A DNA stretch of 64,000 nucleotides from Agrobacterium albertimagni AOL15 (GCF_000300855.1 NZ_ALJF01000001.1:117305-181304); one strand, 5' to 3'; shown: positions 52,890 to 62,007, counted from the stretch's first letter. A program made the numbers and translations. The notes: generated by a model not told the origin, from the letters alone.

Positions 52890-53825
52890 ATGACCAGCCC
52901 GCTCCATGAAGTCGACGGAGATGCCCAGCTATCCCCCGTTATCTCGATCGCACCGATCATACTGCCTTCGCCGAACCGGGGTAGTGATCTGCATCTGAAG
53001 GTTTCTGCACCAGTCATCGGCGAGAGCCTACCCACCATTCTTTTCTCCCATGGCAACGGTCAGTCGCTTCATGCCTATGGGCCCCTCATCGATTACTGGG
53101 CCGCTCACGGTTTCGTCGTGATCCAGCCGACGCATCTGGACTCGCGCGTGCTTGGCCTTTCTGCTGACGATTCCCGTCGTCCAAATCTCTGGCGCTTTCG
53201 GGAGCAAGACATCGCAGATATTCTGGATGGACTCGACCGTATCGAACGAGAAACACCCATCATCCGCGGCCGGCTGGATCGCTCGCGGATCGCAATCGCC
53301 GGACATTCTTGGGGTGGGCAGACTGCCAGTGCATTTCTCGGCGCGCGCCATCCTGACCCTGGCAACGGCTCAATCGTCAACCGCAAGGATGACAGAGTGA
53401 AGGCAGGCGTCTTGCTGGCAGTGCCGGGCAGCGGCCGAGACCTAACCCAGCATGCAGCGCGCACATTTCCGTTCCTGTATCCCGACTATTCAGGCATGAC
53501 GGCCCCTACCCTCATCGTCATGGGCGATCATGACCAAGGCCGGCTGAGCGTTCGTGGACCAGACTGGTGGCGTGACGCTTACGATCTCAGCCCCTCGCCG
53601 AAGGCGCTCTTCACCGCTTTTGGCGGCGAGCATTCGCTGGGTGGCATACCGGGCTACGAGGCACGAGAGACGACGGACGAGCGTCCTGAGCGTGTCGCCG
53701 AAATCCAGCGCCTTTCAACCGCGTTTTTGCGGACTGCGCTCTATCCCGGCAATCCCGCATTCGCCCAAGCGGCTGCCAAGCTGGCGGCAGAAACGGCGCC
53801 GGAAGGACAATTAGAAACAAAGTAG
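52890..53825 (+). CDS. Alpha/beta hydrolase (chlorophyllase/PAF-acetylhydrolase-like)
   Basis: 311 residues. LPTILFSHGNGQSLHAYGPL forms the oxyanion region, the nucleophile Ser is in IAGHSWGGQTASA, the Asp in VMGDHDQGRL and the His in FGGEHSLGG. This fits cytosolic dienelactone-hydrolase/PAF-AH-like esterases. No signal peptide. It is followed after 83 bp by an SDR gene, probably co-transcribed, and both should be controlled by the divergent TetR. Confidence 0.88.
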   Translation: MTSPLHEVDGDAQLSPVISIAPIILPSPNRGSDLHLKVSAPVIGESLPTILFSHGNGQSLHAYGPLIDYWAAHGFVVIQPTHLDSRVLGLSADDSRRPNLWRFREQDIADILDGLDRIERETPIIRGRLDRSRIAIAGHSWGGQTASAFLGARHPDPGNGSIVNRKDDRVKAGVLLAVPGSGRDLTQHAARTFPFLYPDYSGMTAPTLIVMGDHDQGRLSVRGPDWWRDAYDLSPSPKALFTAFGGEHSLGGIPGYEARETTDERPERVAEIQRLSTAFLRTALYPGNPAFAQAAAKLAAETAPEGQLETK

Positions 53826-53908
53826 GCCGACTGAGACACCCCCTTGCACTTGCACATGACGCGTCAGGCCACGGCGCACGCCCCATATCAGCACACCAGG
53901 AGTCTGAC

Positions 53909-54670
53909 ATGAATACGATCCTCATCACCGGCAGTTCCTCCGGCTTCGGGTTAGAGACTGCTCGCTATTTTCTCGATCGCAACTGGAATGTTATCGCCAC
54001 AATGCGCACTCCGCGTGCCGACCTGCTGCCAAAATCCGAACGGCTCCATATCATCGCTCTCGATGTGACTGACGCCCAAAGCATAGCCCGCGCTGTCCGG
54101 GACGCTGGACCTATCGATGCTTTGGTCAACAATGCGGGCGCTGGTCTGATGGGCGCCCTTGAAGGCGTGTCGCTTGACGATACGCGCCAGATATTCGAGC
54201 TCAATACATTCGGGACCATGGCAATGACACAAGCCGTATTGCCGGGCTTTCGCCGACGAAACTCGGGTGTGGTCGTCAATGTTTCATCGGCCGTGACGCT
54301 CAAACCGTTTCCCATGCTGTCTGCCTACACCGCCAGCAAAGCGGCCATTGAAGCATTCAGCGAGAATCTTGCGCTTGAGGTGGAGCCCTTCGGTGTACGG
54401 GTGCGAATTGTCATCCCAGGACGAGCCCCGCAGACCTCCTTCAGTGCGACCGCCCGTGCGCGCTCGCAAAACGGTATACCGGAGGCCTATGCCGACTTTG
54501 CGAAGCAAGTGTTTTCCAAAGCGTCGCAGGAGCCGGGTGAAGTCACCAGCGCAAGTGACGTGGCTGAGGCCGTTTGGCGAGCAGTGACCGATGGGTCTTC
54601 GCCTGTGCGCATAGCTGCGGGTTCGGACGCTGTATCGCTCTTCGCGAAAGAAGCGTTGAACACAGGCTGA
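53909..54670 (+). CDS. SDR-family oxidoreductase
   Basis: 253 residues. Nucleotide-binding TGSSSGFG (8-15), NNAG (74-77), catalytic Ser near 127 (NVSSAVT), Tyr140 and Lys144 (YTASK) are all present, so the enzyme should be active. The Gly-rich and C-terminal regions (VEPFGVRVRIVIPG) fit the classical SDR group close to 17-beta-hydroxysteroid-dehydrogenase-like bacterial proteins. AGGAG precedes the ATG. It forms an operon with the upstream hydrolase. Confidence 0.92.
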   Translation: MNTILITGSSSGFGLETARYFLDRNWNVIATMRTPRADLLPKSERLHIIALDVTDAQSIARAVRDAGPIDALVNNAGAGLMGALEGVSLDDTRQIFELNTFGTMAMTQAVLPGFRRRNSGVVVNVSSAVTLKPFPMLSAYTASKAAIEAFSENLALEVEPFGVRVRIVIPGRAPQTSFSATARARSQNGIPEAYADFAKQVFSKASQEPGEVTSASDVAEAVWRAVTDGSSPVRIAAGSDAVSLFAKEALNTG

Positions 54671-54719
54671 CGCTGCATTCGCATGCGAAAGGCTTTTTGT
54701 GCCCATTGCTCCAAAGGCC

Positions 54720-54738
54720 GATGATCGGGCCGATCATC
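54720..54738. repeat. Inverted repeat downstream of the SDR gene
   Basis: GATGATCGG (54720-54728) and CCGATCATC (54730-54738) pair around one G, 50 bp after the SDR stop. With so small a centre it is a better protein-binding palindrome than a hairpin, and no T-run follows. Confidence 0.45.
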
Positions 54739-55040
54739 GTGGATGCAAATCACAAAAAATCAGCGCAAATCGCCTGTTCGGATCCTGAAGCACATGGCGT
54801 TCGCTTCGGCTTGATACAGCTGTCTCCCAGGGTTCATTGACTGACTAGAGTGAACCGCAAAGCCCGCCATAACGAGGATTTGATCCCGCCATCGATCCGA
54901 ACAGGAATTCTAACACAAGTTGTTGCATTCTATAACCGATAGTAAGGCAGCCGATGTCGAGCTTCGCCGAGCAGGCCAACATATTCAACCGCTTACCGTC
55001 ATTCATCCCGGTGGTAGCGATACTTCAGATGCGAGCATGC

Positions 55041-55369
55041 ATGTCAGTTCAACCGAAAGACCCCTCGGACAAGGTGTGGGCCTCCTCTGATCATCCCGCC
55101 GTCGGACAAGCAATCCCAATTCTGGCAGCGCTGGCGAACCCGGTCAGGCTTGCTGCGTTGCTCAGATCGAGAGAGAGTGGTCCGTGTCCGAACTTGGGAC
55201 CGAGCTTGGCGTCAGCCAGTCCGTCATGTCTCAGCATCTTGCGAAACTACGCTAGACCCAATGTGCTCAAGCCCGACGGCAGAACCAAACCATGTTCTAC
55301 CGCTGCGACAATCAATTGGTGATCAACATTATCGTCGAGCTCGGCTTGGCTCAGAATTTGCGAGTATAG
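55041..55369 (+). pseudogene. Frameshifted ArsR-family regulator
   Basis: From ATG 55041 one frame reads QAIPILAALANPVRLAALL, the start of an ArsR winged helix. A second frame then continues EREWSVSELGTELGVSQSVM and SQHLAKLR, is broken by a TAG, and resumes as ARRQNQTMFYRCDNQLVINI, the typical ArsR wing and C-terminal helix. At least one frameshift (near 55165) and one stop separate intact ArsR pieces. No single frame gives a full protein, so the gene is dead or mis-sequenced. Confidence 0.75.
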
Positions 55370-55446
55370 GAGCGCGAACCCGTCCAGCATCAAAAGTGAA
55401 AGGATCAGATTGATCGTTGCGGCGCCTGATGGCGCTGGCGCAGGAC

Positions 55447-55565
55447 ATGACACAGATGCATATTCTTGCGATCGACCTCGCCAGGTGGATCTCCCAATTC
55501 CATGGAAAGCATCACGCGGGGCGGTTCTATTCAACAGGGACATCGAAAGACAATTTCTGTGCTGC
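55447..55565 (+). pseudogene. Remnant of an IS110-family transposase N-terminus
   Basis: MTQMHILAIDLARWISQFHG in one frame and ASRGAVLFNRDIERQFLC in the next resemble the DEDD catalytic start of IS110-type transposases (AIDLAK...GAVLFNR...). A frameshift joins them and the rest is lost where the AraC gene begins on the other strand. It marks an old insertion. Confidence 0.5.
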
Positions 55566-56525
55566 TCACCTTTGGCCGGAGGTCGAGATAACTCTGCGAG
55601 CGGCGAGCCGTCGCGGCGTCTTTCCCAGGGTCCGCCTGAATGCTGCCGTGAAGGCACTCTCTGATGAATATCCTACCTCTGCTGAGGCTTCAGCAACCGT
55701 GGCACCATCCCGATCGAGCCGCTTGGCTGCCCACAGCATCCTCCAAAGTGTCAAGTAGCTCATCGGCGACCGACCGACGAGCCGCGCGAACCGAACTGCA
55801 AAAGCAGTGCGCGATAGACCTGCTCGCTTGGCCAGCGTCGCCACAGTCCATGGGCTAGAGAGGTCGCGATGCATGGCGACAAAGGCTGGTCGAAGAAATG
55901 GATCTGAAATTGCTGCAGTCCATCCAATCTGCTCCTCATTGTCTCCGTCCAGATGACAACGCATCAGTTCGATCAGTAGAACATGCGACAGATGCTCGAT
56001 GAAACTGGCACAGCCCGGGCGGCGATGGCGAAGCTCAGTGGCAATACGAGTGAGTGCCCACCGCACGGTCTCTCCGCTTGCCGAATTGTCTTTGTCCCCG
56101 CCAGGGATCACGATGACATCCGCCAGGGATGCCATCAGTAATTCGGACGCAAGGCCTGAAAGCAGGAATCGCGCGCCGATCATGTAGAAATCGCCGCCGC
56201 TGCCCAACAGCGCCGTGTCCCCATGTGCCGGGGCCGAATGGACGGTTTCGGCTGCGTCCCCAATCCGGGCGCCGGAGGCGGACAGGACGAATGCCTTGCC
56301 GTGGGGCAGCATGACACAGTCCCCCTCGCCCAGCCGAACCGGGGTGCGCTGGCCATCCAGAACCAGCCAACAACTACCTTTCACTATGCCGATACATTTC
56401 ATGCCGGCGTGCGGGCCGTAACGGATGGACCAGTTCCCACCGGCATCCAGTCCTGCCGCCACGCAATCACGCGGCTGGAGCACGTCCAGGACATCCGACA
56501 GAATATCGGGAACGAGGTCAGCCAC
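55566..56525 (-). CDS. AraC-family regulator with cupin-type sensor
   Basis: 319 residues from a GTG at 56523-56525 with AGGA at good spacing; the frame is open upstream and a GTG at 56567 is the alternative. The N-terminal cupin-like domain (SDVLDVLQPRDCVAAGLDAG; MKCIGIVKGSCWLVLDGQRT) is of the Cupin_6 type. The C-terminal double HTH reads WTVATLAKRAGLSRTAFAVR and VAEASAEVGYSSESAFTAAF. It is divergent from a broken NTF2-like gene and an NmrA-like gene, its likely targets. Its 3' end abuts the IS110 remnant. Confidence 0.88.
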   Translation of the reverse strand: MADLVPDILSDVLDVLQPRDCVAAGLDAGGNWSIRYGPHAGMKCIGIVKGSCWLVLDGQRTPVRLGEGDCVMLPHGKAFVLSASGARIGDAAETVHSAPAHGDTALLGSGGDFYMIGARFLLSGLASELLMASLADVIVIPGGDKDNSASGETVRWALTRIATELRHRRPGCASFIEHLSHVLLIELMRCHLDGDNEEQIGWTAAISDPFLRPAFVAMHRDLSSPWTVATLAKRAGLSRTAFAVRFARLVGRSPMSYLTLWRMLWAAKRLDRDGATVAEASAEVGYSSESAFTAAFRRTLGKTPRRLAARRVISTSGQR

Positions 56526-56671
56526 CAGACGATCCTGAACGAATGCGATATAATTGCGTATTATCACACATAGAACGTTCCGCCAGCAAAGACTAGGTTT
56601 GGTGTGCAGAGAAAAGAAGGAACTGCTTCGTGACGAGATCTCAAGACGTCTTGCACCGCACTGAGTTTGCC

Positions 56672-57034
56672 ATGGTTGTCCTCGCCGCATCGGCCTTCGT
56701 CGCATCCGCCGGCATGCACTGATCGTGTCCGGCGCCACAGAAGATCGTGCCGCCGCTCTAAAGTCGCCGCCGCTCGCGCCGCGTGGCTTGAGGCCTTTGC
56801 GTCTCAAGACCTGGAGAAGATGCTGTCGTCTTACGTTGATGACATCTAGTCCCACGATCTGATGGCTGCGCTGACGGAGGTGGGTCTCGCCATGGCCTTC
56901 GACGGCGAGCAGATTTGGCGGCAGAACTGCGGCAGCTTCTTTGCCATGTTTGCCGAAGATATGGTCACGTCTCGGTTCCATTCGATGTCTCGACAGGCAA
57001 CGCGCTGCCCGATCTCAAGCCGCTTGCCAACCAA
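56672..57034 (+). pseudogene. Broken SnoaL/NTF2-like gene
   Basis: From about 56760 the frame reads KVAAARAAWLEAFASQDLEK and MLSSYVDDI, then a TAG (56847-56849), then SHDLMAALTEVGLAMAFDGE and IWRQNCGSFFAMFAEDM in the same frame, which together resemble the first two thirds of a SnoaL-like protein. A separate short frame at 56672 (MVVLAASAFVASAGMH) looks like a lost signal or start. The C-terminal sheet is missing. It directly precedes an intact NmrA-like gene, as the intact SnoaL-NmrA pair does at 33312-34628. Confidence 0.6.
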
Positions 57035-57060
57035 ACGCTCCTTTCACCAACCGTATCAAT

Positions 57061-57945
57061 ATGGAAACCGTCATGATCCTCGTCACAACCCCAACCGGCG
57101 ACATTGGTCGCCGTGTCCTCTCCAACCTGCGCGCGGCCGGCATGGCTGTGCGTTTAATCGCCCGTGATCCCTCGAAGTTGCCGTCTGATTTGCAGCTTGA
57201 CGTCATCGAGGGCTCGATGGCGGACGCTGCGACGATCGCGCGAGCGCTGCCAAGCGTAACCGGCGTGTTCTGGTTGCCGCCCGGCGACCCGACAATGGCC
57301 TCGGCCAAGGCAGCCTATGTGGATGTCTCTCGGGCGTTTTGCGATGCCCTTCCCGAGTCCGCAGTCACGCACGTGGTTGGCATTTCGGCTTTGGGTCGTG
57401 GTTGGCCGAAGCCCGCTGGTCACGTCACTGCGACGCTGGCGGTTGACGACATGATCGCGCAGACTGGCGTCAACTATCGCGCCCTCGCCTGCGCCTCACT
57501 GATGGATAACATTGCGCGCCAGGCCGAACCGATCCGGACCATCGGCCGTTTCTTCCAACCGACGCCAACGGACCTGAAATTGCCGCATGTGGCCAAGGCC
57601 GATGTGGCGCGGGTCGCAGCCGACCTCTTGCTTTCCCCGAAATGGTCAGGCGTCGAGGCAATTCCGCTCCTCGGTCCCGAGGACCTGTCTTTTGGCCAGA
57701 TGGCCGCAATCATGTCTGAGGTTCTCGGTCGCGAGATCATCGCAAGCGAAATGCCTATGGACCACTTCGGCCAGATGATGCGCGATTTCGGCGCTAGCGA
57801 CGGCATGGCGCAAGCCTATGTCGAGATGCTGACGGCCAAGAACGAGGGGATGGATCACCTCATCACAGGGGCCTCACGCCACAATACACCGACCACCTTC
57901 CGCATGTGGTGCGAAGACGAGCTACGCCCCCTGGTTACAGGATAA
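57061..57945 (+). CDS. NmrA-like NAD(P)-binding protein
   Basis: 294 residues from the ATG at 57061 (METVMILVTTPTGDIGRRVL); an ATG four codons later fits equally well. The Gly-rich TTPTGDIGRRV, LIARDPSKLPSD after the second strand, GVFWLPPGD and ALACASLMDNIARQ match the NmrA/QOR2-like group of quinone-sensing or reducing Rossmann proteins. It is related in fold to 33765-34628 but is not a close copy. Upstream lies the broken NTF2-like gene and the divergent AraC regulator. Confidence 0.9.
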   Translation: METVMILVTTPTGDIGRRVLSNLRAAGMAVRLIARDPSKLPSDLQLDVIEGSMADAATIARALPSVTGVFWLPPGDPTMASAKAAYVDVSRAFCDALPESAVTHVVGISALGRGWPKPAGHVTATLAVDDMIAQTGVNYRALACASLMDNIARQAEPIRTIGRFFQPTPTDLKLPHVAKADVARVAADLLLSPKWSGVEAIPLLGPEDLSFGQMAAIMSEVLGREIIASEMPMDHFGQMMRDFGASDGMAQAYVEMLTAKNEGMDHLITGASRHNTPTTFRMWCEDELRPLVTG

Positions 57946-58090
57946 AGGTTTTCGATCATCCCGACGCTAGTCGACGGGCCCTGAAGCCATCGATTTCACT
58001 GTAGGAACAATCCAGCAGAGAAGCCATTGGGACAGTGCCGCTTCTGGCCTGTCCCAATGGGCATCACCATGGGATCTTAGGCTGCGTTGG

Positions 58091-59140
58091 TCACCAACGC
58101 CGGCGCTGACCCAAGGACACAATCTGCTCACTCCGTCCCCCATCGAAGATCTGCTGCATCCATTGAGGATAGATCGTGGCGAGTTTGCTCACCGCATCCA
58201 GTCGATCAAGATCAGACTGCTGCAGCTCGATTTTCGTTGCGCCGAGATTGTCTTGCAGTTGCTCAACCCGTTTCGCGCCGAGAAGCACCGTTGAAACGGT
58301 CTTCCGGTGGAGCAGCCATGCCAATGCAATCTGGGCCGGCGACGCGCCATGCGCAGCCGCAATGCTGCGCAGCTCGTCAATCAGATCATAGGTGCGGTCG
58401 ATATCGAGAGGCGGGAAAGGCGTCGTGGCTCGACGAGCCTGGTTGTCGCCTTCAAAGTTGCGATCGAACTTGCCACTCAACATCCCCCCGGCCAATGGGC
58501 TCCAACAGACGAGACCCAATCCGGTGGCGGACAGGAGAGGGGTGATTTCATGCTCGATCTCTCTCCCGGCAAGCGAATAATAGGCCTGCAGGCTGGAGAG
58601 TGGCGAGAGCCCGAGGCGTTCGGTCACTCCCATAGCCTGTGCGATCTGCCACGCAGCCCAATTCGAAACGCCGATGTAGCGCACGGCACCCTGGCGCACG
58701 AGGTGATCGAGCGCGCGCAAGCTTTCTTCGATCGGCGTCAGGGGATCGAAGCCGTGCAGCTGGTAAAGATCGATATAGTCGAGCTGCAGCCTTTTCAGGC
58801 TGGCGTGAAGGCTATCCAAAATATGCGCTCGTGACGCTCCGCGGTCATTTTGCCCTTCACTCGCTTGCCCGAAAGTCTTGGTAGAGATCAAGACATCGTG
58901 CCTTCGAACGCCGAGGTTGCGCAGTGCCGCACCGGTGATTTCCTCTGATTGGCCGCCCGAATAAATGTCCGCTGTGTCGAGCAGGTTCACACCTGCATCC
59001 AGACTGAACCGAATGAGTTGCTCAGCGCCATTCTGGTCAACCCCGCCGATCCCACCCCATTGGCTGACGCCGAAAGTCATCGTGCCGAGGCTCAATTCAG
59101 ACACGAGCAAGCCCGTTCGTCCTAACATGTTGTAGTGCAT
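58091..59140 (-). CDS. Aldo/keto reductase
   Basis: 349 residues. The catalytic tetrad of the AKR superfamily is visible: Asp55 and Tyr60 (DTADIYSGG), Lys88 (ISTKTFG) and His129 (LYQLHGFD). NADPH-binding SPLAGGMLSGKF and LLGAKRVEQLQDNLGA near the C-terminus complete the TIM barrel, closest to the AKR11/12-like YajO/Gpr group. It should reduce aldehydes or ketones in the cytosol. It is divergent from an AraC gene 203 bp away that probably controls it. Confidence 0.93.
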   Translation of the reverse strand: MHYNMLGRTGLLVSELSLGTMTFGVSQWGGIGGVDQNGAEQLIRFSLDAGVNLLDTADIYSGGQSEEITGAALRNLGVRRHDVLISTKTFGQASEGQNDRGASRAHILDSLHASLKRLQLDYIDLYQLHGFDPLTPIEESLRALDHLVRQGAVRYIGVSNWAAWQIAQAMGVTERLGLSPLSSLQAYYSLAGREIEHEITPLLSATGLGLVCWSPLAGGMLSGKFDRNFEGDNQARRATTPFPPLDIDRTYDLIDELRSIAAAHGASPAQIALAWLLHRKTVSTVLLGAKRVEQLQDNLGATKIELQQSDLDRLDAVSKLATIYPQWMQQIFDGGRSEQIVSLGQRRRW

Positions 59141-59343
59141 CTTATCTCTCCTTCGGGGCGCAGGAGCTGCGCGCCATTCAGGAAACTATTCGGATGCGAC
59201 CTGAGAGCAGTAGCACGTTTCACTCTGATGATTGCACAATCCTCTCTCGTCGACGAGGATCGCGTTGCCATAGAAGGGCGACTGGCCTAGCCAGTAACCT
59301 CCATCTGAAATAGCCCTGCGCCGCAACCTTGGAATTGTTCAGG

Positions 59344-60231
59344 ATGATCGAGCATTTGCAGCAGACCCTGGCAAACGGTTTTGACCGCTGGGCACCGAAT
59401 GAGGGCGCGACCTTGACGCAGGTGCCCGGGCTTGCCCTCCACCGTCATGTGTCACCGACAGCCCCTCATATCGGAATGATGGAAGCCAGCCTGTCTCTGG
59501 TGATTTCAGGCAGGAAGCGTGTTGTGCTTGGCAGCAACACCTATGACTATGGCCGCACGCATTTTCTACTCACGTCCGTAGATCTTCCAGTCACAGCCTG
59601 GGTCACGCAAGCGAGTGCGAGCGAGCCCTATCTGGGAATTCTGCTCAAGATAGATCTGAGCCTTGTCCGCAGTTTGATATCTGAGATCACGCAGGAAAGG
59701 CTCAGTCAGGCTCCGCTTCTTGGGATAGCGAGTTCGACCGTGACCCCTCACCTCCTCGAAGCATTGTTTCGCCTGTGCCGGTTGGCAGAACGTCCGGACG
59801 AAATCGACCTCTTCGCTCAGCCCATACGACGAGAGATCATCTATCGTCTGATCATGAGCCCGGTCGGTACACGTCTCGCTTTACTCGCTTCGATGGAAGG
59901 AGCCTCGAGCAGCATCATCAGGGCGCTGGAATGGCTCAAACAGCACTTCCGCGAACGTCAATCCATAAGTCACCTTGCCGATATCGCGCATATGGGAGTG
60001 TCAACGTTTCACCGGCATTTCAAGCAGGTGACCGGCGTGAGCCCCGTCCAGTATCGCAAGCGCCTGCAACTCAATGAAGCGCGCCGGCTGATGATCGTGG
60101 CCGGACTTGACGCTGCATCGTCAGCCTATGATGTCGGCTACGAAAGTCCTGCCCAATTCAGCCGCGAATACCGCCGCGAATTCGGACAGTCGCCGATCTC
60201 CAGCGTGATCGGCCTCAGACAATCGATGTAG
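59344..60231 (+). CDS. AraC-family regulator (AraC_N type)
   Basis: 295 residues from the ATG at 59344; a TTG five codons earlier is the alternative. The N-terminal AraC_N domain (LHRHVSPTAPHIGMMEASLS; VTAWVTQASASEPYLGILLK) precedes the double HTH (SISHLADIAHMGVSTFHRHF; SSAYDVGYESPAQFSREYRR). This subgroup is commonly paired with aldo-keto reductases or short-chain dehydrogenases in rhizobia, which fits the divergent reductase gene here. Confidence 0.91.
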   Translation: MIEHLQQTLANGFDRWAPNEGATLTQVPGLALHRHVSPTAPHIGMMEASLSLVISGRKRVVLGSNTYDYGRTHFLLTSVDLPVTAWVTQASASEPYLGILLKIDLSLVRSLISEITQERLSQAPLLGIASSTVTPHLLEALFRLCRLAERPDEIDLFAQPIRREIIYRLIMSPVGTRLALLASMEGASSSIIRALEWLKQHFRERQSISHLADIAHMGVSTFHRHFKQVTGVSPVQYRKRLQLNEARRLMIVAGLDAASSAYDVGYESPAQFSREYRREFGQSPISSVIGLRQSM

Positions 60232-60660
60232 CAACTTCTTTCCCCGCGGCCGAAAGCGGGACAGATCAGCGGAATTCGGTTTCGATGGCTCCTCGTTTTG
60301 CCAGGATCGATTTCGAGGATGAAGGCACCCACGCCACAAGACGCTCCTCGCCGACGCCCGCGATCAAACCGCCATGCCCCAGGACAATAAAGCCACCGAC
60401 AAAGCCTTGACGGGTTTTACGCGAGAAAATCAGCCGGCGTTCCAAGATCTTCAACCACGACCGATCTTCAAAAGGGATAGAAGTAACAATCGCGCCCATC
60501 TGCCCGTGTGGCGTTTCTCGAAAAATGGCACTCTTGAAGATCAGGCCATGAGCCACTTTTGTTGATAGATCAGCCTTTACACTGACCTACCATCCTGGGT
60601 TGACGCGAAACCAAACCGAACTAGTTCGTTTACGGCAACAGACAACCGGGAGGCGCGACC
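60232..60660. other. Stretch without a confident gene
   Basis: 429 bp. A 96-codon minus frame at 60266-60556 (AHGLIFKSAIFRETPHGQMG) is moderately protein-like but lacks a ribosome-binding site and family signature. A 63-codon plus frame overlaps it. I cannot decide between them. Confidence 0.3.
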
Positions 60661-60807
60661 ATGCGATGGGAATATTGTACGATTGAACGAGCTCTGACGA
60701 ATGAGGAAATGAACGAGCTTGGATCCAAGGGATGGGAGCTCGTTGCAGTCGTCTCGCCGGGGCATTTCGTCCTGCATTATTTCCTTAAACGGGCAATTGA
60801 CGCTTAA
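60661..60807 (+). CDS. 48-residue DUF4177-like protein
   Basis: An ATG at 60661 with GGGAGG seven bases upstream opens a frame to the TAA at 60805-60807. The product, MRWEYCTIERALTNEEMNEL followed by GSKGWELVAVVSPGHFVLHY, has the core of DUF4177 (a W-E-Y start and G-x-x-G-W-E-L-V), a very small domain of unknown role found in many bacteria. No signal or membrane segment. It lies isolated in a decayed area. Confidence 0.68.
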   Translation: MRWEYCTIERALTNEEMNELGSKGWELVAVVSPGHFVLHYFLKRAIDA

Positions 60808-61043
60808 GCTATCTGCGACCGCGGTGACGTCGTGAGTGAGGCCCTTCTGATCTGTGGGATCAGGCCAGTGGTGCCGCGAAGGCGAGAAGAAGGAAGCCGC
60901 CAGCATGCGGCTTTTTTTAGAGTATTGGAACGCAAGAGCATGAAGCCGATGCCAAAGCGGCTCAAGCACTATCGTCGCGTCCCACGCCGGCTGACAGATC
61001 TCGAAGCTCTTTCGTCGCCCTGTCCGAAGCAAAGATGTGGCGG

Positions 61044-61562
61044 TCAGACTTCGGCAACAGAAGGTGGAAAAGCCCTGAAGCCAGCCGGAATTGCTTGGCC
61101 GTGAGACGATGTGATCTTGCCAGAACCTCGCCTGTCGATCGACGAGATGAGCACGACCTCGCATGTGTCCCTCAAAAGGTCGCCAATTGCTTCAGTCAGC
61201 AGGTGAGGCAATCGCACATGCGTGACGTAAAACTGCCAATGATCCAGTTTTCTTGTCACCGATGGCTCGAATACCGTTCCCGTATTGATAATCACATTGT
61301 CGAGCTTGCTGGCCCCAAAGTTTGTTTCGAGCGCTTCAACGATATCGAGAACAAAGGATTGCAAATCCGGCTGTCTCGCATCCAGTTTCAGCATCACTGC
61401 GCGGCCACCAAGCCATTCGACCTCTCGCACTATCTCTTCGGGAAACTCCGCCTGCGACCTGTAGGTGCCGATGATGTGAACACCTGACTTCGCAAAACTC
61501 ATCACGCTGGAGTAGCCCAATCCGCTGCAAGCACCAATTACAAGTGCGATCCTCGTGGTCAT
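61044..61562 (-). CDS. Truncated SDR-like protein (copy B)
   Basis: 172 residues from the ATG at 61560-61562, preceded by AAGGAGGTAA, the best ribosome-binding site in this area. It has the SDR front half (TRIALVIGACSGLGYSSVMS, VEWLGGRAVMLKLDA, NVIINTG, PHLLTEAIGDLLRD, VVLISS) and then a divergent tail without Tyr-x-x-x-Lys. It is paralogous over its whole recognisable length to copy A at 19706-20200, and both stop after the fifth strand. The strong start suggests it is still translated. Whether it has a non-catalytic role is open. Confidence 0.72.
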   Translation of the reverse strand: MTTRIALVIGACSGLGYSSVMSFAKSGVHIIGTYRSQAEFPEEIVREVEWLGGRAVMLKLDARQPDLQSFVLDIVEALETNFGASKLDNVIINTGTVFEPSVTRKLDHWQFYVTHVRLPHLLTEAIGDLLRDTCEVVLISSIDRRGSGKITSSHGQAIPAGFRAFPPSVAEV

Positions 61563-61744
61563 GAACGTTACCTCCTTCTCATTTTCTGAGTTGCGCGAAG
61601 AGCCGAACCGCGACGCCTGGATGCAGATACGCAGACTGAAGTATGCAAAACGGCTTGAGTTGGATCTCCACGCGCCACGCAGCACACCGAAAAAATCAAC
61701 GAGCTGCCTCTCAATCCGCAGTCTGGAAAAGCTAAGCGATGCAT

Positions 61745-62007
61745 TTAAAGAGCACTAGATGGCCAACCCTCTACTGGTTGGTTAGAGAAAGTTGACAAAC
61801 GCCATCGGAGGCGAGCCGACGCCGGTATATCTGCTTTGCGAAGACGACGGCCAATGAACCGGGCCGCCGCAACCCTGGATCCTATCAACTCGGCGTGGGC
61901 CGGGTTGTTCTCTACAACGAAGATGCGTGATGGCCCGGCAGGCATAGTGACGAGATGGTCGGTGTAGGCTCCCGTGGCGCAAGCTAGCACGACTTCCGCA
62001 GCCGCAC
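61745..62007 (-). pseudogene. Fragment resembling a SAM-dependent methyltransferase
   Basis: The minus frame contains ACATGAYTDHLVTMPAGPSR followed by IFVVENNPAHAELIGSRVAA, resembling motif I (G-x-G-x-x-T) and the acidic end of the second strand in PmtA/KsgA-type methyltransferases. Only about 60 residues are recognisable and both ends are lost, so it is a remnant if real. Confidence 0.38.

Noticed and set aside
55417..55758. 113-codon plus-strand frame as an intact gene
   Set aside because: Only the first part resembles an IS110 transposase; the rest is antisense to the AraC HTH region, so it is listed as a remnant.
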